In this document: piece after piece, positions 53,201-63,900 of the stretch | How positions within the stretch are numbered: the first letter of the stretch is position 1 | Layout: the number at the start of each line of letters is the position of its first letter | Origin: Leptolyngbya sp. FACHB-321 | GTDB taxonomy: Bacteria > Cyanobacteriota > Cyanobacteriia > Leptolyngbyales > Leptolyngbyaceae | DNA length: 64,000 nt | Assembly: GCF_014695975.1 (NCBI RefSeq) | Contig: NZ_JACJPI010000040.1 | Location: 1 to 64,000, forward strand | Direction: 5' to 3' | Position numbers and translations under genes: made by a program | Notes under the pieces: generated by a model | Seen by the model: the letters and a program-made list of their open reading frames with translations, nothing else | Database searches by the model: none | Told to the model about the DNA's origin: nothing

Positions 53201-53456
53201 TCAGCACAGAGATACGATCCGTTTAGTGTTGGTTGATATGATGATGCCGTCAATGGATGGCATGACAACGATTCGTACACTGCTGAAAATGAACCCTCAG
53301 GTGAGAACGTTAGCCCTGAGTGGCTTGCTCTCAAGTACCCAAATATCTGAACTGGAAGGCATTCATACGTCAACAGTACTATCCAAGCCCTTTACCACTA
53401 AAGAGCTTTTAGAAAACATTCATCAAGTGCTTGAGGCTCAAGCAGACATTGCTTGA
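50217..53456 (+). CDS. Hybrid sensor histidine kinase: GAF-LOV-PAS(x3)-HisKA-HATPase-REC
   Basis: GAF-like N terminus; LOV signature GRNCRFLQGAGTDR with NYRKDGTPFWNELKL and FVGIQTDIT; ASGIAHDLNNILTPI H-box; DTGTGIP; C-terminal LILVVDDEAMIRQ..LVDMMMPSMDG receiver. Confidence 0.92.
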   Translation: MSVLRSVEEVARLEALYQYKILDTEPETVFDDIARLAAYICGTSIAIVNLIDEKRQWFKARVGLNVSEMPRDVGLSYLCVEHGDVIVVPDTVADPVLASNPLVTSYPYIRFYAGMPLKTPEGHTIGTLCVIDSVPKQLAPEQVEALRALSRQVVGQLELRRNLFSLSRTTTQYQQAEASLRQAAAENLKLAQAMASVSDGVVITDPHQSDNPIIYSNLAFSRITGYSASEIVGRNCRFLQGAGTDRAVVADIRAAMDEQREIQTTLLNYRKDGTPFWNELKLAPVRSKQGALLYFVGIQTDITDRKLAEEERTQFLERERLARAEAEVARERITNILESITDAFFALDDDWRFTYLNHQGEHLLQRSKADLLGKSFWDEFPETVKASFYEEFKRVVLEQVSVQFETFYPPLNSWFAVHAYPAKAGLSVYFQDITERKQHEVERQQAQLALQESQQHLKLTLQAVKLGFWQLDLQTNELSVSNQCKANFGLAATADFSYQTFFERMHPDDRARVRESVQQALATLSDYEAEYRCVWSNGSIHWILAFGRPTYNSDGALIGMDGITLDITSRKQAEQKILEQAALLDVATDAIFVRSLDHQILYWNKGAERLYGWQAAEALGKNAIELLHRDDLTQLNEALKIVVAQGDWQGELTQVSKTGQAITIASRWTLMLDETGVPKAILIVNTDITEKKQLEAQFLRVQRMESIGTLASGIAHDLNNILTPILSSAQLLLMQNTLTDDRKQHFMKTIELSAKRGASLVKQVLSFARGVEGKRAVLQVRHLISEIQHIAFETFPKSIDLSVDSANDLWLVSGDATHLHQVFMNLCVNARDAMPNGGTLNIAANNFMIDESFARMHIEAQVGAHILVTVSDTGTGIPADALGRIFEPFFTTKDLGKGTGLGLSTVLSIVKSHGGFIDVVSEMGRGTHFKVYLPAIPMHEAPPVQDNELPHGKGELILVVDDEAMIRQTTQASLEAYNYQVLTASDGIEAIALYAQHRDTIRLVLVDMMMPSMDGMTTIRTLLKMNPQVRTLALSGLLSSTQISELEGIHTSTVLSKPFTTKELLENIHQVLEAQADIA

Positions 53457-53557
53457 AACGCTCGATCGCTCAACTATAGTTTTGACAGCAGCATTGCAGC
53501 ACTTGATGCTTGCTAGAACTGTCTTGTGCCATCGCAACTTTTGAAGGCGTTAACGTT

Positions 53558-54220
53558 ATGGCAAACCAAACGATCAGACTTGACGACCAACTGTACCGCT
53601 ACTTGCAGTCTGTCTCCTTGCAGGAACCAGCCATCCTCACGCAGCTACGGCAGGAAACGGCGCAACAATCCATGAGCCAGATGCAGATTGCACCAGAGCA
53701 AGGACAGTTTATGGCGCTGTTGGTGCAATTGATGGGCGCAAAGAAAACGCTGGAAGTTGGAGTTTTTACAGGCTACAGTGCGCTGGTCGTTGCGCTGGCG
53801 TTGCCTCCCGATGGCAAAGTAGTTGCCTGTGATGTCAGCGAAGAATACACCACGATCGCCCGTCGCTATTGGCAGCAAGCAGGTGTAGCAGACAAAATTG
53901 ACCTTCACCTTGCCCCAGCTTTAGAGACGTTAGATCAACTGCTGGCAGCAGGGCAGGCAGACACCTTTGACTTTGCGTTTATTGATGCCGACAAAAGTAA
54001 CTACGATGGCTACTACGAGCGATCGCTCCAACTAGTGCGATCAGGTGGACTGGTGGCGATCGATAACGTCCTTTGGTCTGGACGTGTGGCTGATCCTCAG
54101 GTGCAAGACAACCGCACTAACAGCATTCGCGCTTTTAACCAGAAAGTGCATGAAGATGCGCGGGTAAGCCTTAGCATGGTGCCGATCGGCGATGGTCTAA
54201 CGCTGGCACGAAAGCATTAG
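53558..54220 (+). CDS. SAM-dependent O-methyltransferase (caffeoyl-CoA OMT-like)
   Basis: KKTLEVGVFTGYSALVVALALPPDGKVVACDVSEEYTTIARRYWQQAGV; FIDADKSNYDGYYE; GGLVAIDNVLWSG. Confidence 0.93.
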   Translation: MANQTIRLDDQLYRYLQSVSLQEPAILTQLRQETAQQSMSQMQIAPEQGQFMALLVQLMGAKKTLEVGVFTGYSALVVALALPPDGKVVACDVSEEYTTIARRYWQQAGVADKIDLHLAPALETLDQLLAAGQADTFDFAFIDADKSNYDGYYERSLQLVRSGGLVAIDNVLWSGRVADPQVQDNRTNSIRAFNQKVHEDARVSLSMVPIGDGLTLARKH

Positions 54221-54230
54221 GCAATTTGGT

Positions 54231-55148
54231 TCAAAATAATGGTTTCGTCTGTAGGGATGCTACATGTAACGTCCCTACAGAAAGGTCTTCTCGACGGTCT
54301 CGCTTAACCTCTGTCAGTTGGTTAACGCAATAAGGGCAGGCAATGCCGTCTTCATAATCTGGAGAAGCCTTATCCGCCTCAGAGATGGGATGTCCACAGC
54401 TACGGCACATGGCATAAGTTCCGGGTGCCAAACCATGCTGCACGGCAACCCGTTGATCGAAGACAAAGCATTCGCCTTCCCATAAGCTTTCGTCGGGCGG
54501 CACTTCCTCCAAATATTTTAGAATGCCGCCTTTGAGGTGGTAGACTTCCTCGAAGCCTTGCCCCAGCATGAAGGCAGACGCTTTTTCGCACCGAATGCCA
54601 CCCGTGCAAAAGAGCGCCACTTTTTTCTGCTTTGCCGGATCAAGGTGCGTGCGAACGTAGTCTGGAAACTGGCGAAACGATCGCGTGTGTGGGTTCTCTG
54701 CGTCCCGAAAGCTACCGATGCTGACTTCGTACTCGTTACGAGTGTCAATGACGGTCACGTCAGGATCAGAAATGACTGCGTTCCAGTCATGAGGGTCAAT
54801 ATAAGTACCGACTTGAGCATTGGGATCTGCTTCAGGTACGCCGATCGTGACGATTTCTGCTTTCAGGCGAACTTTCATGCGGTCGAACGGTTGCACATCA
54901 GCAAACGATTCTTTGTGCTCCAAATCGGTGAGTTGGGGATCGCTACGTAAAAAAGACAGCACCGCATCGATCGCCTCTCGTGCTCCCGCGATCGTGCCGT
55001 TGATCCCTTCTTCTGCCAGTAGGATCGTGCCCTTCACGCTCTGCGACTGGCACTGCAACAGCAATGGCAACTGCTTTTCGGCAGCATCCAGAAGCCTGAC
55101 AAATTTGTAAAACGTAGCAACAACCAATGTCATGTCTTTGTCAACCAC
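54231..55148 (-). CDS. trhO: Rhodanese-related tRNA uridine(34) hydroxylase
   Basis: [56 protein letters not shown]; Cys-rich C terminus. Confidence 0.92.
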   Translation of the reverse strand: MVDKDMTLVVATFYKFVRLLDAAEKQLPLLLQCQSQSVKGTILLAEEGINGTIAGAREAIDAVLSFLRSDPQLTDLEHKESFADVQPFDRMKVRLKAEIVTIGVPEADPNAQVGTYIDPHDWNAVISDPDVTVIDTRNEYEVSIGSFRDAENPHTRSFRQFPDYVRTHLDPAKQKKVALFCTGGIRCEKASAFMLGQGFEEVYHLKGGILKYLEEVPPDESLWEGECFVFDQRVAVQHGLAPGTYAMCRSCGHPISEADKASPDYEDGIACPYCVNQLTEVKRDRREDLSVGTLHVASLQTKPLF

Positions 55149-55415
55149 AGCGCCGAAAAATCTAAAAGTGTCTGAATTCCTTGTGAGGAAGCCAGGATCA
55201 GACCGATGGCGAAAATCTTTCAGCCAGTTTCGATATTCTAGTGAAAACGATCGTATTGTGTAAGCGCTAGAACTTAGTGATATGACTTAAGCAAGCTATA
55301 TAAAGAGTTTGTTATGCGTCGCTCTAGCTACTGCTAACGATGGAGATTTGGCAGCAGTGCCGAAAGAAGAACCATTGACGCTTATAACTAAATGAGGAAA
55401 TGAGGAGAATTCTAG

Positions 55416-55907
55416 ATGAATAATCAAATTCAATCGCAAGCTGCAAGAGTTTGGGGCATTATCAAAGATCCAGCAACAGGCGCAACTTATACTCAAACGG
55501 CTACCACAACCTGGCTCATCTTAAAAGAAACAGGCTATCTGCTTTGGCTCGTCGTTTGCCTGACGCTGGTGTTTGGCGACTGGCTGTGGCGCACTGGCTA
55601 CCGCACTGGCTGGAGCACCCGCGAATGGATCAACAATTTTGAAAAACCGGACACCGAGCGCGTGGCACAAGATGCGGGTCAAGGGTTGCTAGAAGCCAGT
55701 AAAGCAGCTTTTTCTAACGCGATCGCTACAGCTAAGAGTCAGCTCGGCATTGAAGACAAGGCAGAACCGCTCTTCGCAGGCGCGCTATCTGCTTCAACGC
55801 CACCACCCCCCCCCACCCCTACACCTGCACCCACACCGACACCGGAGCCTCCGTTTACACCCTCAACACCCCCAGCACCAAACACAGAGGAGTTAGATTC
55901 TGATTAG
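55416..55907 (+). CDS. Hypothetical membrane protein with Pro/Thr-rich tail
   Basis: TM segment TGYLLWLVVCLTLVFGDWLW; C-terminal PPPPPTPTPAPTPTPEPP. Confidence 0.65.
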   Translation: MNNQIQSQAARVWGIIKDPATGATYTQTATTTWLILKETGYLLWLVVCLTLVFGDWLWRTGYRTGWSTREWINNFEKPDTERVAQDAGQGLLEASKAAFSNAIATAKSQLGIEDKAEPLFAGALSASTPPPPPTPTPAPTPTPEPPFTPSTPPAPNTEELDSD

Positions 55908-56016
55908 TCTGTCTTCGTTAGATTCTGATTAGGCAGCTACGTGCCCTGCCTTACCTACGCCAGCCAGATGGATGCGATAGACTAGCACTTCAGAAACGAT
56001 TGTGAGGTCAAAAAGA

Positions 56017-58077
56017 ATGGGGGCACGTGCTGCAAAGGCTAGCTTGAAAACGGACGCGACCGATACAGCCGATCGACAGGCGGCAAAAGCAGCGCTTCAA
56101 GCAAATAACGGGATCAAAGAGACAGCGGTGAACCCCTCGACTAATGGCTGGTCGATCGAGAAAAGCGAGGAACTCTACCGCATTACGGGGTGGGGCGAAC
56201 CATATTTTTCGATCAATGCGGCTGGACACGTCACCGTCTCTCCCGAAGGCGATCGCGGCGGCTCCCTTGACCTTTTTGACCTTGTTAATGCCCTCAAACA
56301 GCGGAACCTGGGGCTGCCGTTACTAATTCGCTTCTCCGACATTTTGGAGGACCGTATTGAACGGTTGAATGCTGCCTTTGCGAAAGCGATCGCTCGCTAC
56401 AACTATCCTGGCGTGTATCGTGGTGTGTTTCCCGTCAAGTGCAACCAGCAGCGGCACTTAGTCGAAGCGCTCGTTCGGTTTGGCAAACCGCATCAGTTCG
56501 GCTTAGAGGCAGGGTCTAAACCTGAACTTATGATCGCGCTGGCAACGTTGAAAACCCCCGGTGCGTTGCTGATCTGCAACGGTTACAAAGACCGGGAATA
56601 CATTGAAATGGCAATTCTGGCACAGCAGTTGGGGCAAATTCCCATCATTGTGCTGGAGCAAGTTGAAGAAGTACCGCTGGTAATTGAAGCAGGTCGTAAG
56701 CTGGGCATTCGTCCTATTTTAGGTGTGCGCGCTAAGCTAAGCAGCAAGGGTGTTGGACGTTGGGGTACTTCAGCGGGCGATCGTGCCAAGTTTGGCTTGA
56801 CCGTTCCCGAAATTCTCAGCACAGTGGAGCAGCTCAGCGCGGCGAATATGCTGGACTCGCTGCAACTGCTGCATTACCACATCGGTTCGCAAATTTCGTC
56901 GATCGCCGTTGTCAAAACTGCCATTCAAGAAGCCAGCCAAATCTATGTGGAGCTGGCAAAGCTTGGCGCAGACATGAAGTATCTAGATGTTGGCGGTGGC
57001 TTAGGCGTAGACTACGATGGTTCCAAAACTAACTTCTACGCCTCCAAAAACTATAACGTCCAGAACTACGCTAATGACGTGATTGCTGAAGTAAAGGAAG
57101 CCTGCGACGAGCGCAAGTTGCCTGTACCGACGCTTGTGAGCGAAAGCGGACGCGCGATCGCCTCTCACCAATCCGTCCTCGTATTCGATGTCCTTAGCAC
57201 TAGTGAAGTGCCCTCCGGTGTGCCTGACCCTGTTCAGGAAACGGAACATCTCATCATCCGTAACCTTTACGAAACTTACGAATCCATCACTGTCGAAAAC
57301 TACCAGGAGGCATACCACGACGCAACCCAGTTTAAAGAAGAAGCCATCAGCCTTTTTAACTTTGGTTACGTCAGCCTACCTGAACGCGCTAGAGCCGAAC
57401 GCCTCTACTGGCTGTGCTGCGAGAAGATTCTGGTGATTGCCCGTCAGCAAGAATACGTCCCCGATGACCTGGAAGATCTAGAAAAGATCATGGCATCGAT
57501 CTACTACATCAACCTCTCGGTGTTTCAATCGGCACCGGATAGCTGGGCGATCGACCAACTCTTTCCCATTATGCCCATCCATCGTTTGGACGAAGAACCC
57601 ACAAAACGTGCCACTCTCGCTGACCTCACCTGCGACAGCGATGGCAAAATCGACCAATTTATTGACCTGAAGGATGTGAAACCCGTGTTGGAGTTGCATC
57701 CGTTGCGTAAGGCAGAAGGCAAAGGGCAGAAGGCAGAAGTGGCGACTCCTCACTCTCACGAACCCTACTACCTGGCAATGTTTCTTGGTGGTGCCTACCA
57801 GGAAATCATGGGCAATCTGCACAACTTGTTTGGCGATACGAATGCGGTGCACATTCACCTCACGCCCAAAGGCTATGAAATTGAACACGTTGTTAAAGGC
57901 GACACAATGACAGAAGTGCTGGGCTATGTCCAGTACGACTCTGAAGACCTCATCGAAAGCATTCGTCAGCAAACTGAACTGGCATTGCAAGAAAAGCGCA
58001 TCACGCTGCAAGAGTCCCAACTGCTGCTGCAAAACTACGAGCGTAGCTTGAGCCGCTATACCTATCTCTCTGCCTAA
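56017..58077 (+). CDS. speA: Biosynthetic arginine decarboxylase
   Basis: GVFPVKCNQQRHLVEALVRFG (PLP Lys), LHYHIGSQISSI, LDVGGGLGVDYDGS; C-terminal GDTMTEVLGYVQYD. Confidence 0.96.
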   Translation: MGARAAKASLKTDATDTADRQAAKAALQANNGIKETAVNPSTNGWSIEKSEELYRITGWGEPYFSINAAGHVTVSPEGDRGGSLDLFDLVNALKQRNLGLPLLIRFSDILEDRIERLNAAFAKAIARYNYPGVYRGVFPVKCNQQRHLVEALVRFGKPHQFGLEAGSKPELMIALATLKTPGALLICNGYKDREYIEMAILAQQLGQIPIIVLEQVEEVPLVIEAGRKLGIRPILGVRAKLSSKGVGRWGTSAGDRAKFGLTVPEILSTVEQLSAANMLDSLQLLHYHIGSQISSIAVVKTAIQEASQIYVELAKLGADMKYLDVGGGLGVDYDGSKTNFYASKNYNVQNYANDVIAEVKEACDERKLPVPTLVSESGRAIASHQSVLVFDVLSTSEVPSGVPDPVQETEHLIIRNLYETYESITVENYQEAYHDATQFKEEAISLFNFGYVSLPERARAERLYWLCCEKILVIARQQEYVPDDLEDLEKIMASIYYINLSVFQSAPDSWAIDQLFPIMPIHRLDEEPTKRATLADLTCDSDGKIDQFIDLKDVKPVLELHPLRKAEGKGQKAEVATPHSHEPYYLAMFLGGAYQEIMGNLHNLFGDTNAVHIHLTPKGYEIEHVVKGDTMTEVLGYVQYDSEDLIESIRQQTELALQEKRITLQESQLLLQNYERSLSRYTYLSA

Positions 58078-58151
58078 GATTCAGCGCATGAATAGGGTAC
58101 ACTCCGGAGACTCGATCGCGCTGATTGTCCTAAACGCCTTCAGTAAACACC

Positions 58152-58523
58152 ATGACCAGCAATGGAAACCCCAACGCACCAGACAAGCTAGATATTCTGA
58201 TTGACCAGGTTGGGCATTTCACTGAAGGCTTAACAGAACTCAGGATCTTAGTGCAAGCACAGGCAGAAACAGCCCAAAAGCAGCTTGAGGCGATCGACAA
58301 GCAATCTGCCGCGATCGACAAACAATCCGCTGCGATCGAGAAGCAGGGCAATCGCTTCAACCAGATCGATGAACGCCTTGATCGAATGGCTCAAACTGTC
58401 GAGCACCAAAGCCATAATATCGAGCGTATTGTCTCAGCTATGGAAGCAAGCAACCGTAGCCAATCAGAGGCAACTAACCGTCTGGCAGCGATTGTTGATT
58501 GCCTGTTACCACCACAGCCTTAG
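58152..58523 (+). CDS. Coiled-coil hypothetical protein with tandem heptads
   Basis: QLEAIDKQSAAIDKQSAAIEKQGNRFNQIDERLDRMAQTVEHQSHNIERIVSAMEAS. Confidence 0.65.
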   Translation: MTSNGNPNAPDKLDILIDQVGHFTEGLTELRILVQAQAETAQKQLEAIDKQSAAIDKQSAAIEKQGNRFNQIDERLDRMAQTVEHQSHNIERIVSAMEASNRSQSEATNRLAAIVDCLLPPQP

Positions 58524-58677
58524 TCAAAAATTTGGCTGGACGGATGGCTTCAGTTACCAAGGTGCCAGCTAGAAAGTAGCCAGAAGATGAAATAATGACA
58601 AACGGATACCCAACGTTACGTTGCGATTGATCGCAGCCAGTTGACATCAACTTAGCCCTTCAGCCTTCCTCAAAACC

Positions 58678-59319
58678 TTGGGTATAGACCTCCGCAGCTA
58701 CGTTTACATTGATCGCCTGCAAGCCCAGCATGCGGCTTACATGGGAACCGTTTCCATTGGGTTTCTGCCACTCCCAGGCGATGCGTCCCTCTGGATCGAA
58801 ATCTCTCCTGGTATTGAGATCAATCGGATTACGGATGTTGCGCTGAAGTCGGCAGTCGTTCGTCCTGGCGTTTTAGTCGTTGAACGACTATACGGGTTGC
58901 TAGAAGTGCATTCCAGCAACCAGGGCGAAATTCAGGCAGCGGGTAGAGCTATCTTGGATGCATTGGGTGTGCGACGGCAAGACTGTCTCAAGCCTCGCGT
59001 TCTCTCTAGTCAGATTATTCGTAACATTGACCCGCATCATACGCAGCTCATTAACCGCAATCGACGCGGACAGATGATTATGGCAGGGCAAACGCTGTAC
59101 GTGATGGAGGTTGAGCCTGCTGCTTATGCGGCACTTGCTGCTAACGAAGCAGAAAAAGCAGCGATGATCAACATCCTCCAAATTTCGGCAGTCGGTAGCT
59201 TTGGGCGACTCTATCTGGGTGGCGAAGAGCGTGACATCATCGCAGCCGCTGGAGCCGTCGTGGAGGCAATGGAAAATGTTTCTGGACGGAGCCATCCCGA
59301 CGATCGCCGTGCAGAGTAG
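58678..59319 (+). CDS. ccmP: CcmP-like tandem-BMC carboxysome shell protein, TTG start
   Basis: [131 protein letters not shown]. Confidence 0.9.
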   Translation: MGIDLRSYVYIDRLQAQHAAYMGTVSIGFLPLPGDASLWIEISPGIEINRITDVALKSAVVRPGVLVVERLYGLLEVHSSNQGEIQAAGRAILDALGVRRQDCLKPRVLSSQIIRNIDPHHTQLINRNRRGQMIMAGQTLYVMEVEPAAYAALAANEAEKAAMINILQISAVGSFGRLYLGGEERDIIAAAGAVVEAMENVSGRSHPDDRRAE

Positions 59320-59374
59320 CTTTCATCAGCATTGATTCGTTAACGCCCTGAATTCGCTCGCAAAGGACGCAAGT

Positions 59375-60283
59375 ATGGCAAACCCAGAGCATCTTGCACT
59401 GCTAGACCACGGTGTCGCCCAGTGGAATGAATGGCGAGTGCGATCGCCCCACACACTACCCGATCTCAGCGACGCTAAATTGAGCGGCAAACAGCTTACA
59501 GGCATTAACCTGAACTGCGCCAACCTGAATGGAGCGCTCCTTTGCAACACTAATTTGAACGGCGCTAATTGCACAAAAGCCACATTCAACAACGCCAACC
59601 TCATGCGAGCTAGCCTCGAAAAAGCAACCTTGAAGCAGGCTGAACTTGTTAATGCGACCCTCAGTGTTGCCAATCTCAACAGTGCTAATCTTTCTCATGC
59701 TGTCCTTATTGGTGCCGATCTAAAAGTGGCGTTGCTACGTGATGCGGATCTCAGCCATGCTGATTTAAGCGCGACAGAACTCTATGGGGCAGATTTACGA
59801 TCGGCGGATCTGGATGAGGCGAATCTCAGCCGCGCTCATTTAAGCACCGCAATGCTGATTGCCGCTAACCTCAGCATGGCAAACCTGACTCGTGCAAACC
59901 TCGATCGTGCCGAAATGGGGCAAGCAACCCTCTACCGTACTAACCTCCACGCTGCGAGTTTAATTGACGCACATTGCGTAGGGGCGTTTCTGTCAGGAGC
60001 TGACTTGAGCCGTGCCAACCTGTCAGGAGCCGATTTTTCCTGGTCAAAGCTCAGTCGAGTTAATTTGGCTCACGCTGATGGTCGCAAAGCTAACCTACGC
60101 GGTGCTGACCTGCGCCATGCTGATTTAAGCGCTACCAATCTCATAGAAGCAAATTTACGGGGAGCTAATCTTAGCGCGGCAATGCTTACAGATGCAGTCT
60201 TAGTTGGCGCTGATTTGAGTGATGTAAAGTGCGATCGTACTCAGTTCGACACAACTAAGCCTGACAGTAACCGACCCCGCTAA
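59375..60283 (+). CDS. Pentapeptide-repeat protein
   Basis: Many A(N/D)LxxA repeats: LRSADLDEANLSRAHLSTAMLIAANLSMANLTRANLDRA. Confidence 0.93.
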   Translation: MANPEHLALLDHGVAQWNEWRVRSPHTLPDLSDAKLSGKQLTGINLNCANLNGALLCNTNLNGANCTKATFNNANLMRASLEKATLKQAELVNATLSVANLNSANLSHAVLIGADLKVALLRDADLSHADLSATELYGADLRSADLDEANLSRAHLSTAMLIAANLSMANLTRANLDRAEMGQATLYRTNLHAASLIDAHCVGAFLSGADLSRANLSGADFSWSKLSRVNLAHADGRKANLRGADLRHADLSATNLIEANLRGANLSAAMLTDAVLVGADLSDVKCDRTQFDTTKPDSNRPR

Positions 60284-60446
60284 TGGAGGAGAGAATGCAG
60301 ATAATCGCAACCTTTAGTCTGTCTCTAAAGGTGCTGGGGCATCCCTCTCCTGTGCTAACTACCCGGGAGCAAAAGTTGCGATCGTCCGGCGATCGAGATT
60401 CCATAAGCAGCGGGCAAGACGCTATAGCCTGCCGGACGCGATCGCT

Positions 60447-60803
60447 CTACACTCCAAGCTTTTCACGAATGACTTCGGGCTTGTCTCTAAAGCCGACCAG
60501 TACAGCAGCGCCATCTTTAACAAAGAGTGGGCGCTTCAGCAGCATGGCATCATTGGCAAACGCTTCCACCCATTGCTCATCCGTCCAGTCATCTTTGGTG
60601 GTGCCTAGGGCGCGGTAGGATTGCCCAGAAGTATTTTTCATGGGTTTAGAGCCGAGCGCTTCGACCCAGCTTTGAATGAGCGATCGCGAAGGTGGCGTCT
60701 CTTTGGTGTCAACGAACTCGTAGGCAACACCGTTACTATCTAGCCAGGTAAAGGCTTTCTTACAGGTGCCGCAATTGGGGATACCGTAAACTTGGAGAGA
60801 CAT
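60447..60803 (-). CDS. ArsC/Spx-family reductase-like protein
   Basis: LQVYGIPNCGTCKKAFTWLDSNGVAYEFVD CxxC active site; KRPLFVKDGAAVLVGF. Confidence 0.92.
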   Translation of the reverse strand: MSLQVYGIPNCGTCKKAFTWLDSNGVAYEFVDTKETPPSRSLIQSWVEALGSKPMKNTSGQSYRALGTTKDDWTDEQWVEAFANDAMLLKRPLFVKDGAAVLVGFRDKPEVIREKLGV

Positions 60804-60964
60804 GGGAAAAAAGGCGAGACAGCTTTTCCTAGTTTAGGCGGATGGCGGATGGTTCATGATTCCAAGTAGTGCGATCACAAGCTTAATCACTGTCCAAAGA
60901 GAAGCACCAAGGAACGTTGGGCATGAAGTCTAACAGCGATCGCTAACAGTTGTGCCCCTGCTTC

Positions 60965-63900
60965 CTACTGCCGACTGCCTGCCTCAGCCGTTGTAGCCAG
61001 CTCCGTTAAGAACCGGAGCGCCTTTGCCACATAGCTCGCGCAATCGTACGGCGAACTAGCGTAGAACGATCGCCATGCCCCAGCCTTGTGTTCGTCGTAG
61101 CGATCGTGTTGGTCGGGATGCTCCTCTAGCCAAGCTAACCGAACAGCGTGACCCACTAAGACATCCAGAACAATGTAGTCTTCGATCAGTAGGTTGGGGT
61201 TGCCCTCCGCGATCGTGCTCAGTTCCATCAGCGCTTCGATATTGACCTGACGGTATTCAGGAGCCTGTATTTTGTTGAGCAGATGTTCCACTTGCAGGGC
61301 AAAGTTTTTCTCGCCTGGCGTTGTTTCGGACAGCAGCACATCGCTATCCAACCGATTGCGGCGTTCGAGCTTGTCGCCAATCACCAAACCTTTGCAGTGT
61401 TTCAGCACGTTCCACACGTTTGGGTAGAAGTTTTTGGGCACGCGGTTGAGAGACCCATCGAGTTGGCGTTTGCGCCACCAGTTTTCGACAGCAGGCTGTG
61501 TCTCATCTTCTTCTTGCTGATCCGATCGCACTACCCATTCAATATTCATCTGTCGTTGGTTGACAGGCAGCGACTCCTGGCGGAACAGGGCTTTGTCCAA
61601 GCTTTGATAGCCTTCTAGCACATGCTGGAGACGCGTTTGAATTTCGTAAGGACTAAGCTGCATCATGCGTTCATAGGCTTCATCCTGAGGAATGCTAAGT
61701 TCCCATGCCAGTTCGCTAGTGATCAGCAGAATGAGATAGCCGACTCTGAGGGTCAGCAGCCCGTTGAAGAGAGGCGGTCGCGCTTTAATCAGTAGGCTGA
61801 GGTAGACCAGAATTTCTTGGGTGAGCATCCGATCGCGAATGTCTTCCCGACAAAACTCGGTGATTTTTTCCATCACTTCGATCGGTGAAGCTGGGCGCGT
61901 AATCAACGATGCTTCACTGTAAGCACGACCCACCGCAATTTGCTTCTGGCGTACCAAAATGTCGATAACGGCATCGGCAAGGCTGATGTCAACCTTATTG
62001 CAGAGTCCGGCAGCCCGTCGTACGATCGCCCACTGTTTGAGCCTGCCCGCTTTGACATAAACTTCATCCAACAAGTTGCCGACTGTGACCGTTTCGGTAG
62101 GCTGCCCAAACCCGGTATCAAACGCAAACCCCTTTAGCCGCAGCAGCGTACTGAGCAGCTCAATTTGCTCGTAAAGGTTGGCAGACTCCTTCAGGCTAGA
62201 GAGCAACAGCGTGATGTTAGTCTCGCATTCCAGCCTGAACTCTTGCGTGATGCTGAGTGGCACTAGCTTCTGGGGCTGAAAGTTGAGGTATTGGGTTTCG
62301 GGTAGTGCATCCTGAACCGGTGACTGGGTGAAATCAAAATCATGCAGAAAGTCAATGCGCTCGATGGCGGCAGTAAGCATCAGTTGGTTGAGTTGCCCCA
62401 ACTTGACTTGCACGCCGTTGCAGTTACCGCTATTAAGTTCTTGCAGCAGCGTGAGCAGAGGCATGGTATCGCTGGCTTCGGGGTCGTCCGCCTCGAGCAT
62501 TTCCTGATCCAGCAGTAAGGTCATGGTGGGTCGTCCAAGCTGGCTCCAGTGGCGCTGAACATGTGCCAACTCGGTGCGAATCTGCGTGGCTAGAAAATGT
62601 GGATCAAGGGTCAGATAAAACTGCTGTTTATCCAGCAAGGAGGGCAAAAAGACAATGCGATCGCCCCGAATCTGAAAAATGCGTGAGGTAGTTAAACTTC
62701 GTAACCGCCGCGCTGGGCGACCACTCAGGTTAAGTTTATCGTTGCGCCCAATTTGGGTATAAACGGCTGCCAACTCCTGCGCTTCTCGTACCTGAAATAC
62801 TTCTGCCTGGGTTGGTGTTTGGGTCGCAATGCCATATGCTGCCAGCGTTGATTGAAGGGCTTCATCTTCTGCTAATAGAGCGACCTGCACCTGAGGCTTG
62901 CGCTGCTGTCGAATGTGCAAATGGCGACCGAGTGGATCAATATCGCCAACAGCCAAGAGATTTTCGCTGAGTAGCTGCCCCAACAAGTACAGGCTTTGCG
63001 CCCAGACAAGAGGAACGTTTTCATTGGGCAGGCGCTTCTGGCTTTGCGGTGCAGCTTGTTCTGCTTCCACACAATTCGCAGGAACGTAATAAAGCTCTGG
63101 TAGCAGGTGTAACCCATCGCGCTCCACCAAAACAGCTTGTAGCCGCGCCTGATAGTCCTGGATTTGGTCACGATCGCCCCGAAACACTGCATCCAGCAGC
63201 AGGTAGGTAAAGAAGAGGGGCCATTCGCATTCGATATGTTCAAATTGCTTTAGCTCCCACGGCTCGTAGTGCAGGCGGCTAGTATCTTCTAGCACTGTCT
63301 GATGCCCATCGCGCAAAAAGCGCTTGCAGCCGTACTTGCCCTGAAGCTTCTGGATAATGTCATTACGGGTGCGATCGCGCAGTGCCCCATCATCTACCGC
63401 AAACGCCGGAAAGCCAATCACACTTAACAATGCCGCATCCACTTCTTTAGAACTGGATTCTCTGGGTAGCATTGATTCAAGCGTAATGCGCGATCGGGCA
63501 ATTTCGTCTGGTAGCACATGAATCACAGAGTTTTGATTGCCATGCACCCCAAAGAGGTTTAGCCCACTCATTGCCTCTAGCGCCGCTTTTGCCATACCAA
63601 CGGAACTGGCATTCAGTTCTGGGTTGCCGTGGTTAATTTTGTTACCTCGCTCCCAGATGCCAAAATCCGGAGTGCGGTAGGCGCGTCCAATGTAATAAAC
63701 CAGATTTTGAACGAAATTGACCTCATCCGTGGTGAACACAATATGCAGCCCTGAAGCCGTCATCTGCGCCAGCACCAGCAAATAAATTGAGGTCGCATCA
63801 AGCTGCAAGTGTCCCCACTGGTCATCACCCACAACGGTGGCACCTGTCTGGGTGTCATACTTCGCATGCAGTGCATCCAGTGGCGATTGGGTTACTTTGA

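Noticed and set aside
53002-53373. Minus-strand 123-aa ORF
   Set aside because: Antisense to the receiver domain of the LOV hybrid kinase
59326-59698. Minus-strand ORFs antisense to the pentapeptide-repeat gene
   Set aside because: Periodic codon usage of the repeat protein opens the reverse frame; not independent genes
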